Assembly (NCBI GenBank): GCA_945878375.1
Contig: CAMDWG010000004.1
Location: forward strand, 1 to 64,000
Source: Roseomonas mucosa
GTDB taxonomy: Bacteria > Pseudomonadota > Alphaproteobacteria > Acetobacterales > Acetobacteraceae
Direction: 5' to 3'
DNA length: 64,000 bases
Position 1 is the first letter of the stretch. Each line of letters starts with the position of its first letter. A program made the position numbers and the translations under genes. A model generated the notes under the pieces. The model saw nothing but the letters and a program-made list of their open reading frames with translations. It did no database searches and had not been told where the DNA came from. Positions 36,972 through 45,939 of the stretch are shown one piece after another.

Positions 36972-37322
36972 TCACGAGCCGGGCGTCCAGGCCTCGTAAT
37001 CGCCAGCGGTCTGGCGACGGCGGCCGCCCTGGTAGTCATGGCCGTCGGGGCGGTAGGCCTGCGCCGTGCCGGTCGGGTTCGGGCGGTGCTCCACCATCCA
37101 GCCATGGCGCTTCTGCTCGGGCAGCGGGGCGTCGGCGGTGTGGTGCAGCCAGCCATGCCATTCGGGCGGGACCTTGGAGGCCTCGGCGGCGCCGGCATAC
37201 AGAACCCAGCGGCGCTTGCGGCCATAGCCGCTGTAATCCTTGCGGGATTCCCAATAGGCATTGCCGAAGCGGTCGGTGCCGACCTGGCGGCCGGCGAGGC
37301 GGGCGAGCAGGCGCTCGAACAT
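36972..37322 (-). CDS. NDUFA12-family complex I accessory subunit
   Basis: A 116-residue protein with the NDUFA12/B17.2 pattern: VGTDRFGNAYWESRKD, RRWVLYAG, ASKVPPEWHGWLHH and a late PDGHDYQGG region. It is a supernumerary subunit of NADH:ubiquinone oxidoreductase in alphaproteobacteria and mitochondria. It is the first gene of the four-gene unit NDUFA12-mlaD-73 aa-DUF2155. Confidence 0.94.
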   Translation of the reverse strand: MFERLLARLAGRQVGTDRFGNAYWESRKDYSGYGRKRRWVLYAGAAEASKVPPEWHGWLHHTADAPLPEQKRHGWMVEHRPNPTGTAQAYRPDGHDYQGGRRRQTAGDYEAWTPGS

Positions 37323-37534
37323 GCAACTTCCCCGTGCGCCGCCCCAGGCGGCGGCTTTCGCATCTCTGTGACGGCCCATTGTCGCACAAGCAAGCGGGGC
37401 GCGCAAAAGGCCAGGCGATGACGCCGGCCAGGCGGCGGGTTCGGCCAAGCTATCCACAGAATGTTGGGGGTCAGGCCGCTTATCACCCCAAGATGCGGCT
37501 TGCCGGCCCGCGGAGTCGCACGCAGGATAAGGGC

Positions 37535-39067
37535 ATGACAAGCCTGCGCGGAACGCTCTGGGACGGTGTCCAGCTCCATCGGCTTCGCGCCGCGCCGGAG
37601 CCGGAGGCGCGAAGCCGCCCCATCGCCCTGCCCATTTCCTGGGATGCCGAGGACGCCTCGGCACTCGCCGCGCTCGCCCCCGGCGCCGGCCCCGTGCTGC
37701 TGCCGCGCCTGGCCGAAAGCTGGATCGCGGAGGTCACCGCCCGCGGCCGCCGCTGCGCCATCCTGGCGGATGACGCCGAGGCTGCCGCCTTCGCCGAGGC
37801 GCTGCGCGCCCTGCTGCTCGCCCGCCGGGGCGCGCCCGGGCTGAGCCTCTGGCGGCGGGAGGCGAAGGGCACGCCGCGCTTCGTGCTCAACCTGCCCGCC
37901 TTCCTCGATCCCGGCGGCGAATTCGATGCCACCGCCTATGGGCGCGCGGTCGCGCTCGGGGTACGGGCGCTGGATGGATGGACGGGCGCGAAGGCGCCGC
38001 GCCTTGCCGTCGGCTTCGCCGATCTCGCCGGGCTGCTGGCCGGGCTTGGGCTTGCCTATGACAGCGCCGAGGGCCGCGCCGTCGGCGCCGCCATCGCCGC
38101 CCTGACCCGTGGCGCCGCCGAGGCCGAGAGCGGGCGCATCGCCGAACGCCTGGGCGCGCGGGAACCGGTCTGCCTGCTGGCACCCACCCCGCCCGAAGAC
38201 ACGGTTGTGCCCGGCCTCGCCGCCGCCGCGCGGGCCGCGCTGGATGACGCCGCCGGCAGCCCCGGGCTCCGCCACCAGGGTCTGGTGGCGCTGGCCGCGC
38301 CGGATGCGGTGGAACGGCTGCTGGGCGCCGAAAGCGGCGGGCTCGCCCCGCCCTCCGGCGCCAGCCGTCTGGTCTATGACGCCCAGGGCTGGGTGAAGGA
38401 GATCCCGACCCGCGCCGCGCTGCGCGCCGGCTTCCGGGCGGAGGCGCTGCTGGCGCCGGTGCCGCACGCGGCCTGGATCGCCATGGCGCAGGCCATCGCC
38501 CCCTATCTGCACGCCGCCCCGCCCCTGCCGCTGGCCGAGGCCGCCGCGCCCCGCCCCGCCGCCCCCGCGCCGTCGCGCGCCCCTGCCCTGCCGCAGCGCC
38601 CGACCGGCGCGGTGTGGAAGGCGAGCGTCGGCGGGCATCGCGTCGTGCTGCGGACCACCGAGGATGCCTCCGGCCAGCCCATCGAGATCGCGATTGCCCT
38701 AACCAAGGAAGGCGCCGCCTATCGCAGCCTGATGGATGCGATGACGCAGGCGGTCTCCATCGGGCTCGCCTCCGGCGTGCCGCTCGCGACCTATGTGGAG
38801 GCCTACGCCTATACCAGCTTCGGCCCGGCCGGCGCGGTGGAGGGCGACCCCGCCATCCGCCGCGCGACCAGCGTGCTGGACTGGGCCTTCCGCAAGCTCG
38901 CGCGCGAGTATCTGGGCCGCACCGACCTGGCCGACCCGACCGAGGCGGATTGCGCGCCCGACACGGTGGGCGCCGCACACCACCAGGCGCCGCTGCTGCC
39001 CCTCGACCTGCCAGAGACCGCCCCCGCGCCCCGCGCGCGGCGCCGGGCGCTGCGGCTGGTGGGCTGA
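37535..39067 (+). CDS. Orphan TSCPD-domain protein related to B12-dependent ribonucleotide reductase
   Basis: A 510-residue protein. Residues ~360-475 match the TSCPD domain at the C-terminus of class II ribonucleotide reductase NrdJ (EIAIALTKEGAAYRSLMDAM, YTSFGPAGAVEGDPAIRRAT, DWAFRKLAREYLGR). The N-terminal ~340 residues are Ala/Gly-rich and have a stretch with tandem Arg/Ala; I see none of the NrdJ catalytic Cys motifs there. It may regulate or assist NrdJ, or be a degenerate relative. The ATG at 37535 is chosen because the much longer frame upstream runs through other genes. Confidence 0.7.
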   Translation: MTSLRGTLWDGVQLHRLRAAPEPEARSRPIALPISWDAEDASALAALAPGAGPVLLPRLAESWIAEVTARGRRCAILADDAEAAAFAEALRALLLARRGAPGLSLWRREAKGTPRFVLNLPAFLDPGGEFDATAYGRAVALGVRALDGWTGAKAPRLAVGFADLAGLLAGLGLAYDSAEGRAVGAAIAALTRGAAEAESGRIAERLGAREPVCLLAPTPPEDTVVPGLAAAARAALDDAAGSPGLRHQGLVALAAPDAVERLLGAESGGLAPPSGASRLVYDAQGWVKEIPTRAALRAGFRAEALLAPVPHAAWIAMAQAIAPYLHAAPPLPLAEAAAPRPAAPAPSRAPALPQRPTGAVWKASVGGHRVVLRTTEDASGQPIEIAIALTKEGAAYRSLMDAMTQAVSIGLASGVPLATYVEAYAYTSFGPAGAVEGDPAIRRATSVLDWAFRKLAREYLGRTDLADPTEADCAPDTVGAAHHQAPLLPLDLPETAPAPRARRRALRLVG

Positions 39068-39074
39068 CCCCTCT

Positions 39075-39097
39075 CCCCTCCCGCGATGCGGGAGGGG
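39075..39097 (+). terminator. Hairpin after the TSCPD gene
   Basis: A perfect 10-bp stem (39075-39084 with 39088-39097) and 3-base loop, 8 bases past the stop. CTT follows, a weak T-run. It resembles the arms of the repeat at 58058-58291. Confidence 0.6.
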
Positions 39098-39130
39098 CTT
39101 CGTCCCAGCGCCATCGGAGATCCCTGCCCC

Positions 39131-39598
39131 ATGCCCGGCACCATCGACGCGAAGCTTGCCGAACTCGGCATCGCCGTGCCCGCCGCCGCGGCACCGATCG
39201 CGAACTACATCGGCTACAACATCGTGGGCTCCATGGTCGTCGTCTCCGGCCAGATCCCGCTGGTGGACGGCAAGATCGCGGTCACCGGCAAGGTGGGCGC
39301 GGGCGTCTCCATCGAGCAGGCGCAGGCCGCCGCGCGCATCTGCTTCGTGAACCTCCTCGCGCAGCTCAAGGCGGCGACGGGCGGCGACCTGGATCGCGTG
39401 AAGCGCGTGGTGCGGCTCGGCGGCTTCATCGCGGCGGGGCCCGACTTCACGCAGCATGCGCTGGTGATGAACGGCGCCTCCGACATGGCCGTCGCGGTTT
39501 TCGGGGATAAGGGCCGCCACGCGCGCACCACCATCGGCGTCCCGTCGCTCCCCGGCGACGCGGCGGTGGAGGTTGAGGGGATGTTCGAGATCGCATGA
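39131..39598 (+). CDS. RidA-family protein
   Basis: A 155-residue member of the RidA/YjgF family (enamine/imine deaminases). It has VVSGQIPLVDGKIAVTGKVG, the stretch RICFVNLLAQLKAATGGDLDRV and KGRHARTTIGVPSLPGDAAVEVE, with the Arg in GRHART typical of the active site. Many RidA proteins deaminate reactive enamines made by PLP enzymes. The substrate is unknown. ATG at 39131. Confidence 0.92.
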   Translation: MPGTIDAKLAELGIAVPAAAAPIANYIGYNIVGSMVVVSGQIPLVDGKIAVTGKVGAGVSIEQAQAAARICFVNLLAQLKAATGGDLDRVKRVVRLGGFIAAGPDFTQHALVMNGASDMAVAVFGDKGRHARTTIGVPSLPGDAAVEVEGMFEIA

Positions 39599-39636
39599 GG
39601 CTTGAGCCGGGGGCGACCGGCCCAAGGTAAGGCGTT

Positions 39637-40800
39637 ATGCCCGATGGCGCGCCCGAGCTTGCCCTGACCTTGCACCGGACGGTGGCGGAGATCCCCGCCG
39701 CCGACTGGGATGACTGCGCCGGCGGCGGCAATCCCTTCGTCACCCACGCCTTCCTGGCGGCGCTGGAAGACAGCGGCAGCACCGGCGGGAAATCCGGATG
39801 GCTGCCGCAGCACGCGGCGCTGCGCGACCCCACAGGGCGGCTGCTGGGCTGCGCGCCGATGTATGCGAAGGCGCATAGCTATGGCGAATACGTCTTCGAC
39901 CATGGCTGGGCCGATGCCTATGAACGCGCGGGCGGGCGCTATTACCCGAAGCTCCAGGTCGCCTCCCCCTTCAGCCCCGTTCCCGGCCCACGCCTGCTGC
40001 TGCGCCCCGGCGCCGGGATTGGGGTGGAGGCGCTGGCGCAGGGGCTGGTCCAGGCCTGCGAACAGCTCGACCTTTCCTCCGTCCATGTCACCTTCTGCAC
40101 GGAAGGCGAATGGACGGCGCTGGGTGCGGCGGGGTGGCTGCGGCGCATCGGCACGCAGTTCCATTGGACGAACCAGGGCTATGGCAGCTTCGACGACTTC
40201 CTCGGCCAGCTCGCCAGCCGCAAGCGCAAGCAGATCAAGCGCGAACGGCGCGATGCCGCGGCCTCCGGCTTCGTGCTGAAGACGCTCAGGGGGCATGAGA
40301 TCACGGCGCGGCACTGGTCCGCCTTCCACCGCTTCTACGAAGCCACCACCGACAAGCGCTGGGGTCGCAGCGCCTATCTGACCAGCCGCTTCTGGCCGCT
40401 GCTGGGCGAATATCTCGGCGACCGCGTGGTGCTGATGGTGGCGGAGCAGGATGGGGAACCGGTGGCCGGCGCGCTGAACCTGCTGGGCGCCGATGCGCTG
40501 CATGGCCGCAACTGGGGCGCGGTGGTCGATGCGCCCTTCCTGCATTTCGAACTGTGCTACTACCGCGCCATCGACTTCGCGATCGAGCACAAGCTGCCCC
40601 GCGTCGAAGCCGGCGCCCAGGGCGAGCACAAGATCCAGCGCGGCTACCTGCCGGTGCCGACCTATTCCGCGCATTGGATCGCCCATGCCGGGCTGCGCGC
40701 GGCGGTCGCCGATTTCCTGGACCGCGAACGCCCCGCCATGCTGCGGGAGATGGCGGCGCTGGCCACCCTCTCGCCCTTCCGGCAGGAGGGGGACGCATGA
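39637..40800 (+). CDS. GNAT-fold protein of the COG3146/DUF482 family
   Basis: A 387-residue protein of the GNAT/FemAB-like COG3146 group. Blocks include NPFVTHAFLAALEDSGS, YGEYVFDHGWADAYERAGGRYYPKLQ, KRKQIKRERR, GALNLLGADALHGRNWG and EAGAQGEHKIQRGYLPV, which are characteristic. The family is annotated as peptidoglycan-related but the reaction is not established. It ends just before a DMT exporter. Confidence 0.88.
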   Translation: MPDGAPELALTLHRTVAEIPAADWDDCAGGGNPFVTHAFLAALEDSGSTGGKSGWLPQHAALRDPTGRLLGCAPMYAKAHSYGEYVFDHGWADAYERAGGRYYPKLQVASPFSPVPGPRLLLRPGAGIGVEALAQGLVQACEQLDLSSVHVTFCTEGEWTALGAAGWLRRIGTQFHWTNQGYGSFDDFLGQLASRKRKQIKRERRDAAASGFVLKTLRGHEITARHWSAFHRFYEATTDKRWGRSAYLTSRFWPLLGEYLGDRVVLMVAEQDGEPVAGALNLLGADALHGRNWGAVVDAPFLHFELCYYRAIDFAIEHKLPRVEAGAQGEHKIQRGYLPVPTYSAHWIAHAGLRAAVADFLDRERPAMLREMAALATLSPFRQEGDA

Positions 40801-40825
40801 TCGCACCCCTCCCCCGCCGCGCCGC

Positions 40826-41695
40826 GTGATCCTCGCCTATTCCCAACTCGCGCTGTCCATGGCGCTGGTCGGCGCCAATGTCGGCGTGGCGAAGCTGCTG
40901 GCGGAGGATCTGCCGGTTGCGATGATCCTCGGCCTGCGCTGCGCGCTGGCGGTGGCGGTGCTGTGGCCGCTGGCGCGGGCGATGGAAGGGCGCATCGGGA
41001 TCGATGGCGCGACGGCGCGGAACCTGGTCTGGCAGGCGGCTTTCGGGACGGTGCTGTACAATGTCGCGTTGCTGGCGGGCTTGCAGCGCACCACGGCGCT
41101 GGAAGCGGGGCTGATCCTGGCGACGCTGCCGGCGGTGGTCGCGGTCGGTGGCGCGCTCTGGCTGCGAGAGAAGCTGCCGCCGCGCCAATGGGCGGCGGTC
41201 GCGCTCGCGGCCTTCGGCATGGGCGCGCTGGTGCTGGCGCGGGTGGCGGCGGATGGGCATGGCAGCGCGTGGGGCAATCTGCTGGTCTTCGCCGGGGTGT
41301 GCGGGGAAGCGATGTATGTTCTTCTCGCGCGCCGCATCGCCGGCCGCGTGCCGGTCGTCACCGCGAGTTTCTGGATGCAGGTGTTTTCCCTGCTGATGCT
41401 ACTGCCCCTGTGCCTGCCCGTGCTGGGCTCCGTCGCGGCGCTGGGGGATCCCGCGGTCTCGGCGCTGCTGGTCTTCCACAGCCTGACCGCGAGCGTGCTG
41501 TGCCTGCTGCTGTGGTATGCGGGCATGAAGCGCGCGCCGGCCGGCATCGCCGGCATCTTCACCGCCTTCCTGCCCGCCACCGCCGCCGCCGTCGCGGTCG
41601 GGCTGCTGGGCGAGCCGTTCAGCGCCGTGCATGCGGCAGGGTTTTTGCTGTTGATGTGCTCCCTGCTGCTGGCGACCTGGCCCGCGCGGCGATGA
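40826..41695 (+). CDS. DMT-superfamily transporter (EamA)
   Basis: A 289-residue protein with ten predicted membrane helices in two EamA repeats; second-repeat features are GNLLVFAGVCGEAMYVLLAR and IFTAFLPATAAAVAVGLLGE. Members export amino acids or metabolites; substrate unknown. I infer a GTG start at 40826 because helix 1 starts right after. It starts 25 bases after the GNAT gene ends. Confidence 0.88.
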   Translation: MILAYSQLALSMALVGANVGVAKLLAEDLPVAMILGLRCALAVAVLWPLARAMEGRIGIDGATARNLVWQAAFGTVLYNVALLAGLQRTTALEAGLILATLPAVVAVGGALWLREKLPPRQWAAVALAAFGMGALVLARVAADGHGSAWGNLLVFAGVCGEAMYVLLARRIAGRVPVVTASFWMQVFSLLMLLPLCLPVLGSVAALGDPAVSALLVFHSLTASVLCLLLWYAGMKRAPAGIAGIFTAFLPATAAAVAVGLLGEPFSAVHAAGFLLLMCSLLLATWPARR

Positions 41696-41742
41696 AGCCG
41701 CCAGCCTCGACGAATCGGAATCGCAACGTATAGTCTTGGGGC

Positions 41743-43806
41743 ATGATGCCCTGGTTCGCCTGCACCGGCGCGGAGCTGCTGGGCCTCACGCCCGATGAGG
41801 TGGCGGCGCGGCTCGCCGCCACGCAGATGTCGCGCCGCCTGCCCGGTGAACCGGCGCAGCTCGACGCCTGGCGCGCGCAGGCGGCCATCCTGCAAGCGGC
41901 GGTGCGGGAGGCCGGCGGGCAAGGCTGGCGCATCGCCTTCGAATACGAGCTGCTGCGACTGGAAAAGCGGATCGACGCGGTTCTGGTGACCGACCGCGCC
42001 ATCCTGGTGCTGGAGTTCAAGGCCGGCGCGACGAAGGTCACCCCCGCCTTCCGCGCCCAGGCGGAGGATTACGCGCAGGACCTGCTCGACTTCCACGCGC
42101 TGAGCCGCGCCCACCCGATCATCCCCATCGTCATCGCCACGCGCTGCGAGGCCCCTGCCCCGCTGCAATCGCCGCTGCCGCTGCCCGGCGTGCATGCGGT
42201 GGTAGAGGCCAGCGCGGCCAGCCTGCCCGGCCTGCTGCGGCATCTGGACCGTATCCTGCCGACGCCGGCCACGAAGCTGGACGGCGCCGTCTGGTGCGCG
42301 GCGCCCTATCGCCCTGTGCCGAGCATCGTGGAGGCCGCGGCCACGCTCTTCGCCCGCAACAGCGTCGCCGAGATAGCTGCCGCCCGCGCGGACACCGCGA
42401 ACCTCACGCGCACCACCGAGGCCATCGAGCGCGCCCTGCGCGAGGCGCGCGAGGCAGGCGAGCGCGTCGTCGTCTTCGTCACCGGCATCCCCGGCGCGGG
42501 CAAGACGCTCTGCGGCCTGAACGTGGTCTTCGGCGAGACGCGGCGGGACGGCACCGCCTTCCTCACCGGCAACGCGCCGCTGGTGGCCGTGCTGCGGGAA
42601 GCACTGGCCTGCAATCGCGCGGGGCTAGACCTCGCGCTCGGCCCGAGCGCGGACCCGCTGCGCCGGAGCCTCGCCGGGCGGCTGCGGCAGGCGCGGCAGG
42701 AAACCTCGCAGGCCTTGCAGAATGTGCACCGCTTCCTGGCCGACAACGCCCGCCGCCAGGACCCGCCGGCGGAGCGCGTGATCGTCTTCGACGAAGCCCA
42801 GCGCGCCTGGGATGCCGACCAGGCCAGCCGCGACACGCAGCGCCGCGTCAGCACCCTGACGATGAGCGAGCCGGCCCACACACTGGAGATCATGGGCCGC
42901 CATCCGGGCTTCGCCGGCATCGTCGCGCTGATCGGCAATGGGCAGGAGATCAACACGGGGGAAGCGGGTCTCGCTGAATGGGGCGCGGTGATCGCGGCAA
43001 CTCCCGGCTGGCGCGCCGTGGCCGCGCCCCGCGCGCTGGAGGCGACGGAGCCGGCGCAGCGCCTGGCGCAAGGGCACCCGCCCTGGCTGCGGCTGGATCG
43101 CGACCTTGACCTCACCGTCTCGCTCCGCAGCGTGCGCGCCGAGCGCGGCGCGGCCTGGGTGGATGCGGCGCTGCGGGGCGATGCGGCGGAAGCGGCGGCG
43201 CATGCGCGCGCGATGGGGGACGACATGCCCGTCTTCGTCACGCGGTCGCTGCCGCAGGCGCGGGCCGCGCTGCGCGCCCTGACGCCCGGGCTGCGGCGCG
43301 CGGGCTTCGTGCGATCCTCCGGCGCCCGTCGCCTGCGGGCGGAAGGCTTCGACGCGCAGCTGATGGGCACCGACGAACCGGTCACATGGTTCCTGGAACG
43401 CTGGCCCGATATCCGCGCCTCCGACGCGCTGGAGGTGGCGGCGACCGAGTATGCCTGCCAGGGGCTGGAACTCGACACGGTCGGCCTGGCCTGGGACCTC
43501 GATTTCCGCCGCGACGCCCAGGGCTGGCAGGCCTGGCGATTCGCCGGGCGGGACTGGCAGCGTGTGCATGGCGCGGCGGAAGCGACCTATATCCGCAACA
43601 CCTACCGCGTGCTGCTGACGCGCGCCCGCTACGAGACCGTGATCTGGGTGCCGGAAGGCAGCCGCGCGGGCGATCCCCACCACGACACGACGCGCGATGC
43701 GGCGCGATACGATGCCATCGCCGGCTTCCTGCTGGCCTGCGGCGCCCGCCTGCTTCCCGCCACCGCCGAGCCAGCCCGCGACGAGGCTGCACCGGCGCTG
43801 CTATAG
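41743..43806 (+). CDS. Nuclease-helicase: PD-(D/E)XK-like domain plus DUF2075 P-loop helicase
   Basis: A 687-residue two-domain protein. Residues ~60-110 have IDAVLVTDRAILVLEFKAG, the D...ExK layout of PD-(D/E)XK nucleases. From ~240 onward comes a DUF2075/Schlafen-group-3-like helicase: Walker A GIPGAGKTLCG, Walker B VIVFDEAQRAW, ALIGNGQEINTGE (motif III-like), TEYACQGLELDTVG and NTYRVLLTRARYETVIW (motif VI-like). Such fusions occur in defence contexts, but here it is alone among housekeeping genes. Its last codons abut the EEP gene (7-base gap). Confidence 0.85.
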   Translation: MMPWFACTGAELLGLTPDEVAARLAATQMSRRLPGEPAQLDAWRAQAAILQAAVREAGGQGWRIAFEYELLRLEKRIDAVLVTDRAILVLEFKAGATKVTPAFRAQAEDYAQDLLDFHALSRAHPIIPIVIATRCEAPAPLQSPLPLPGVHAVVEASAASLPGLLRHLDRILPTPATKLDGAVWCAAPYRPVPSIVEAAATLFARNSVAEIAAARADTANLTRTTEAIERALREAREAGERVVVFVTGIPGAGKTLCGLNVVFGETRRDGTAFLTGNAPLVAVLREALACNRAGLDLALGPSADPLRRSLAGRLRQARQETSQALQNVHRFLADNARRQDPPAERVIVFDEAQRAWDADQASRDTQRRVSTLTMSEPAHTLEIMGRHPGFAGIVALIGNGQEINTGEAGLAEWGAVIAATPGWRAVAAPRALEATEPAQRLAQGHPPWLRLDRDLDLTVSLRSVRAERGAAWVDAALRGDAAEAAAHARAMGDDMPVFVTRSLPQARAALRALTPGLRRAGFVRSSGARRLRAEGFDAQLMGTDEPVTWFLERWPDIRASDALEVAATEYACQGLELDTVGLAWDLDFRRDAQGWQAWRFAGRDWQRVHGAAEATYIRNTYRVLLTRARYETVIWVPEGSRAGDPHHDTTRDAARYDAIAGFLLACGARLLPATAEPARDEAAPALL

Positions 43807-43813
43807 GAGTGGG

Positions 43814-44695
43814 ATGCGCCGCATCCTCCCTGTCCTGCTCGCTTGCCTCGCTCTCCTGCCGCTGCCCGCGCGGGCGCAGCAGGAGATCCGGCTGGCCACC
43901 TGGAACATCCCCTGGCTGACGCTGAAGCCCACCGGCCACCCGGACCTGCCGCGCGACATCCGCGCCCGCACGCCCGAGGATTTTCGGCTGCTGCGCGGCT
44001 ATGCCGAACGGCTCAACGCCGACATCGTGGCCATCCAGGAAATCGATGGGGAAGCGGCGGCGGCGCGCGTCTTCGACCCCGCGCTCTACACGATCCACCT
44101 GACCGACGAGCGGGACACCCAGCGCCCCGGCTTCGCCGTGCGTCGCAGCCTGCGGATGATCCGCAACCGTGATCTCGTGGAACTCGACATCCGCGCCGGC
44201 GCGCGCCGCAGCCTGCGCCGCGGCGCCGACATCACGGTAGAGACGCCGCAGGGCACGCGGCTTCGGCTGCTATCCGTCCACCTCAATGCCGGCTGCCGCG
44301 ACGAGCCGCTGCTGCAAAGCCCCCCGCCCGATTGCGAGGGCATCGCGCGGCAGGCGCGGATCATCGCTGGCTGGATCGAAGCACGGCGACGGGAAGGCAT
44401 CGCCTTCGCGGTGCTGGGCGATTTCAACCGGCGCATCAGCACGCGCGACGACCTGCTGCGGATCGTCGAGGCCGGCACGCCGCTGGCGCGCCCCACGGCC
44501 GGGTTCTCATCGCCATGCTGGTCGGATGCGCGCGGCGGGCGGCCCTTCGTCAGCCACATCCTGCCCGGCGGCCCGGCGGCGCAATGGGTGGTGCCAGACT
44601 CGATGAATGTGCTCGTCTATGCTCAACGCGACCGCAGCTATCGCGAACGCCTGTCGGACCATTGCCCGGTCAGCGTGCGGCTGCGGCTGCCGTGA
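43814..44695 (+). CDS. Exported endonuclease/exonuclease/phosphatase (EEP) family protein
   Basis: A 293-residue EEP-fold hydrolase. A signal peptide (ILPVLLACLALLPLPARA) is followed by LATWNIPWL, the metal Glu in AIQEIDG, FAVLGDFNRR and the catalytic LSDHCPV. It may cleave DNA, RNA or phosphodiesters outside the cytoplasm; substrate unknown. AGGAG precedes the ATG at 43814. It overlaps the MFS gene by 4 bases (GTGA). Confidence 0.9.
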   Translation: MRRILPVLLACLALLPLPARAQQEIRLATWNIPWLTLKPTGHPDLPRDIRARTPEDFRLLRGYAERLNADIVAIQEIDGEAAAARVFDPALYTIHLTDERDTQRPGFAVRRSLRMIRNRDLVELDIRAGARRSLRRGADITVETPQGTRLRLLSVHLNAGCRDEPLLQSPPPDCEGIARQARIIAGWIEARRREGIAFAVLGDFNRRISTRDDLLRIVEAGTPLARPTAGFSSPCWSDARGGRPFVSHILPGGPAAQWVVPDSMNVLVYAQRDRSYRERLSDHCPVSVRLRLP

Positions 44696-45939
44696 CCGTA
44701 CCTTCCTTCGCGCGGCTGACCCTTCCCCTCGCGGCGTTGAACTTCACCAACCAGGCCAGCCGCACGCTGATCGCGACGATCGGCCCGCTGCTGGCGGTGG
44801 AATTCGCGCTGTCGGCCAGCGAGCTTGGGCTGCTCGCCGCGATGTTCTTCGCATCCTACGCGGCGGCGCAGCTGCCGGTGGGGCTCGCCATCGATGTCTG
44901 GGGCGCGCGGCGGGTGCAGACAGTGCTCGCGCTGGTCGCGGCGGCGGGCTTCGCGCTGTGTGCGCTGGCGACGGGGCCGATGACGCTCGCGGTCGGGCGC
45001 GTCGTGACGGGCATCGGCATCTCCGCCGGGCTGATCGCGATGCTGAAGGTCAACACGCAATGGTACCCGAAGGACCGCGTGGCGCAGTACACCGGCTGGG
45101 GCGTCTTCGTCGGCTCGCTCGGCAGCCTGGCGGCGACGCTGCCGGCGGCGATGCTGGTGCCGCTGCTGGGCTGGCGGGGCGTGTTCCTGCTGCTCGGCGC
45201 GATGGCCTTCCTGGTCGCGGGCTTGATCTGGGTGGCGGTGCCGGATCGCGGGCCGGGCACGGCGCCGCCGCGCCGCAGCCTGATGACGGAAGCGCGCGAA
45301 TTCGGGCGCATCTTCGCGCAGCCCGCCTTCATCCGCCTGGCGCCGGCCATCGCGCTGCTGTCGGCGATGAACTTCACCTATCAGGGGCTCTGGGCGGGGC
45401 CGTGGCTGCGCGATGTCGGCGGGCTGGATGAGGCGGGGCGGGCTGCGTTGCTGATGTTCTACGCGCTCGGCCTGATGGTCGGAAGCGCGGGCTTCGGACA
45501 GGCGGCGTCCTTCCTGCAGGCGCGCGGCTGGGCGCCGATGACGATGCCCCATGTGGCGCTGGCGGGGATGGCGGCGGTGCAGGCGCTGCTGATCCTCGAC
45601 CTGTCGCACAGCCCTATGGTGATCGGGGCGCTGTGGTTCGTCTTCGCGCTGTGCGGCGCGGCGGGGCCGGCCGGCTATGCCGCGATCGGGCAGGGCTTCA
45701 CGCCGGCGCTGGCCGCGCGCGTCGCCACCGCGATCAACCTCGCCATGCTGGTGATGGTCTTCATGCTGCAGAATGCGATCGGCTGGATCCTGGATCTCTG
45801 GCCGCGCACGGAAGCGGGGGGCTGGGCGTCCGCGGGCTATGCCTGGGCCTTCGCGCTCACGCTGTTCTTGCAACTGCTGTCCATGGCATGGATGCTGCGA
45901 CCGGAACGATCCGCGGCGGGACGGCAGGGGAGGCGATGA
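44692..45939 (+). CDS. MFS transporter
   Basis: A 415-residue major-facilitator protein with twelve predicted membrane helices. The A-motif-like loop GLAIDVWGARRV and the first-helix block ALNFTNQASRTLIATIGPLL are clear, and the proteins most alike are putative metabolite or drug transporters. The GTG start at 44692 overlaps the EEP stop as GTGA. Its stop overlaps the PPK2 start. Confidence 0.88.
   Translation: MTVPSFARLTLPLAALNFTNQASRTLIATIGPLLAVEFALSASELGLLAAMFFASYAAAQLPVGLAIDVWGARRVQTVLALVAAAGFALCALATGPMTLAVGRVVTGIGISAGLIAMLKVNTQWYPKDRVAQYTGWGVFVGSLGSLAATLPAAMLVPLLGWRGVFLLLGAMAFLVAGLIWVAVPDRGPGTAPPRRSLMTEAREFGRIFAQPAFIRLAPAIALLSAMNFTYQGLWAGPWLRDVGGLDEAGRAALLMFYALGLMVGSAGFGQAASFLQARGWAPMTMPHVALAGMAAVQALLILDLSHSPMVIGALWFVFALCGAAGPAGYAAIGQGFTPALAARVATAINLAMLVMVFMLQNAIGWILDLWPRTEAGGWASAGYAWAFALTLFLQLLSMAWMLRPERSAAGRQGRR

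Noticed and set aside
37450-37458. DnaA box (CTATCCACA) upstream of the TSCPD gene
   Set aside because: One near-match without a cluster, DUE or origin-linked genes; expected by chance at this length.
35900-37534. Plus-strand open frame upstream of and in frame with the TSCPD gene
   Set aside because: It lies antisense to the DUF2155, mlaD and NDUFA12 genes, which are clearly coding; the real start is at 37535.
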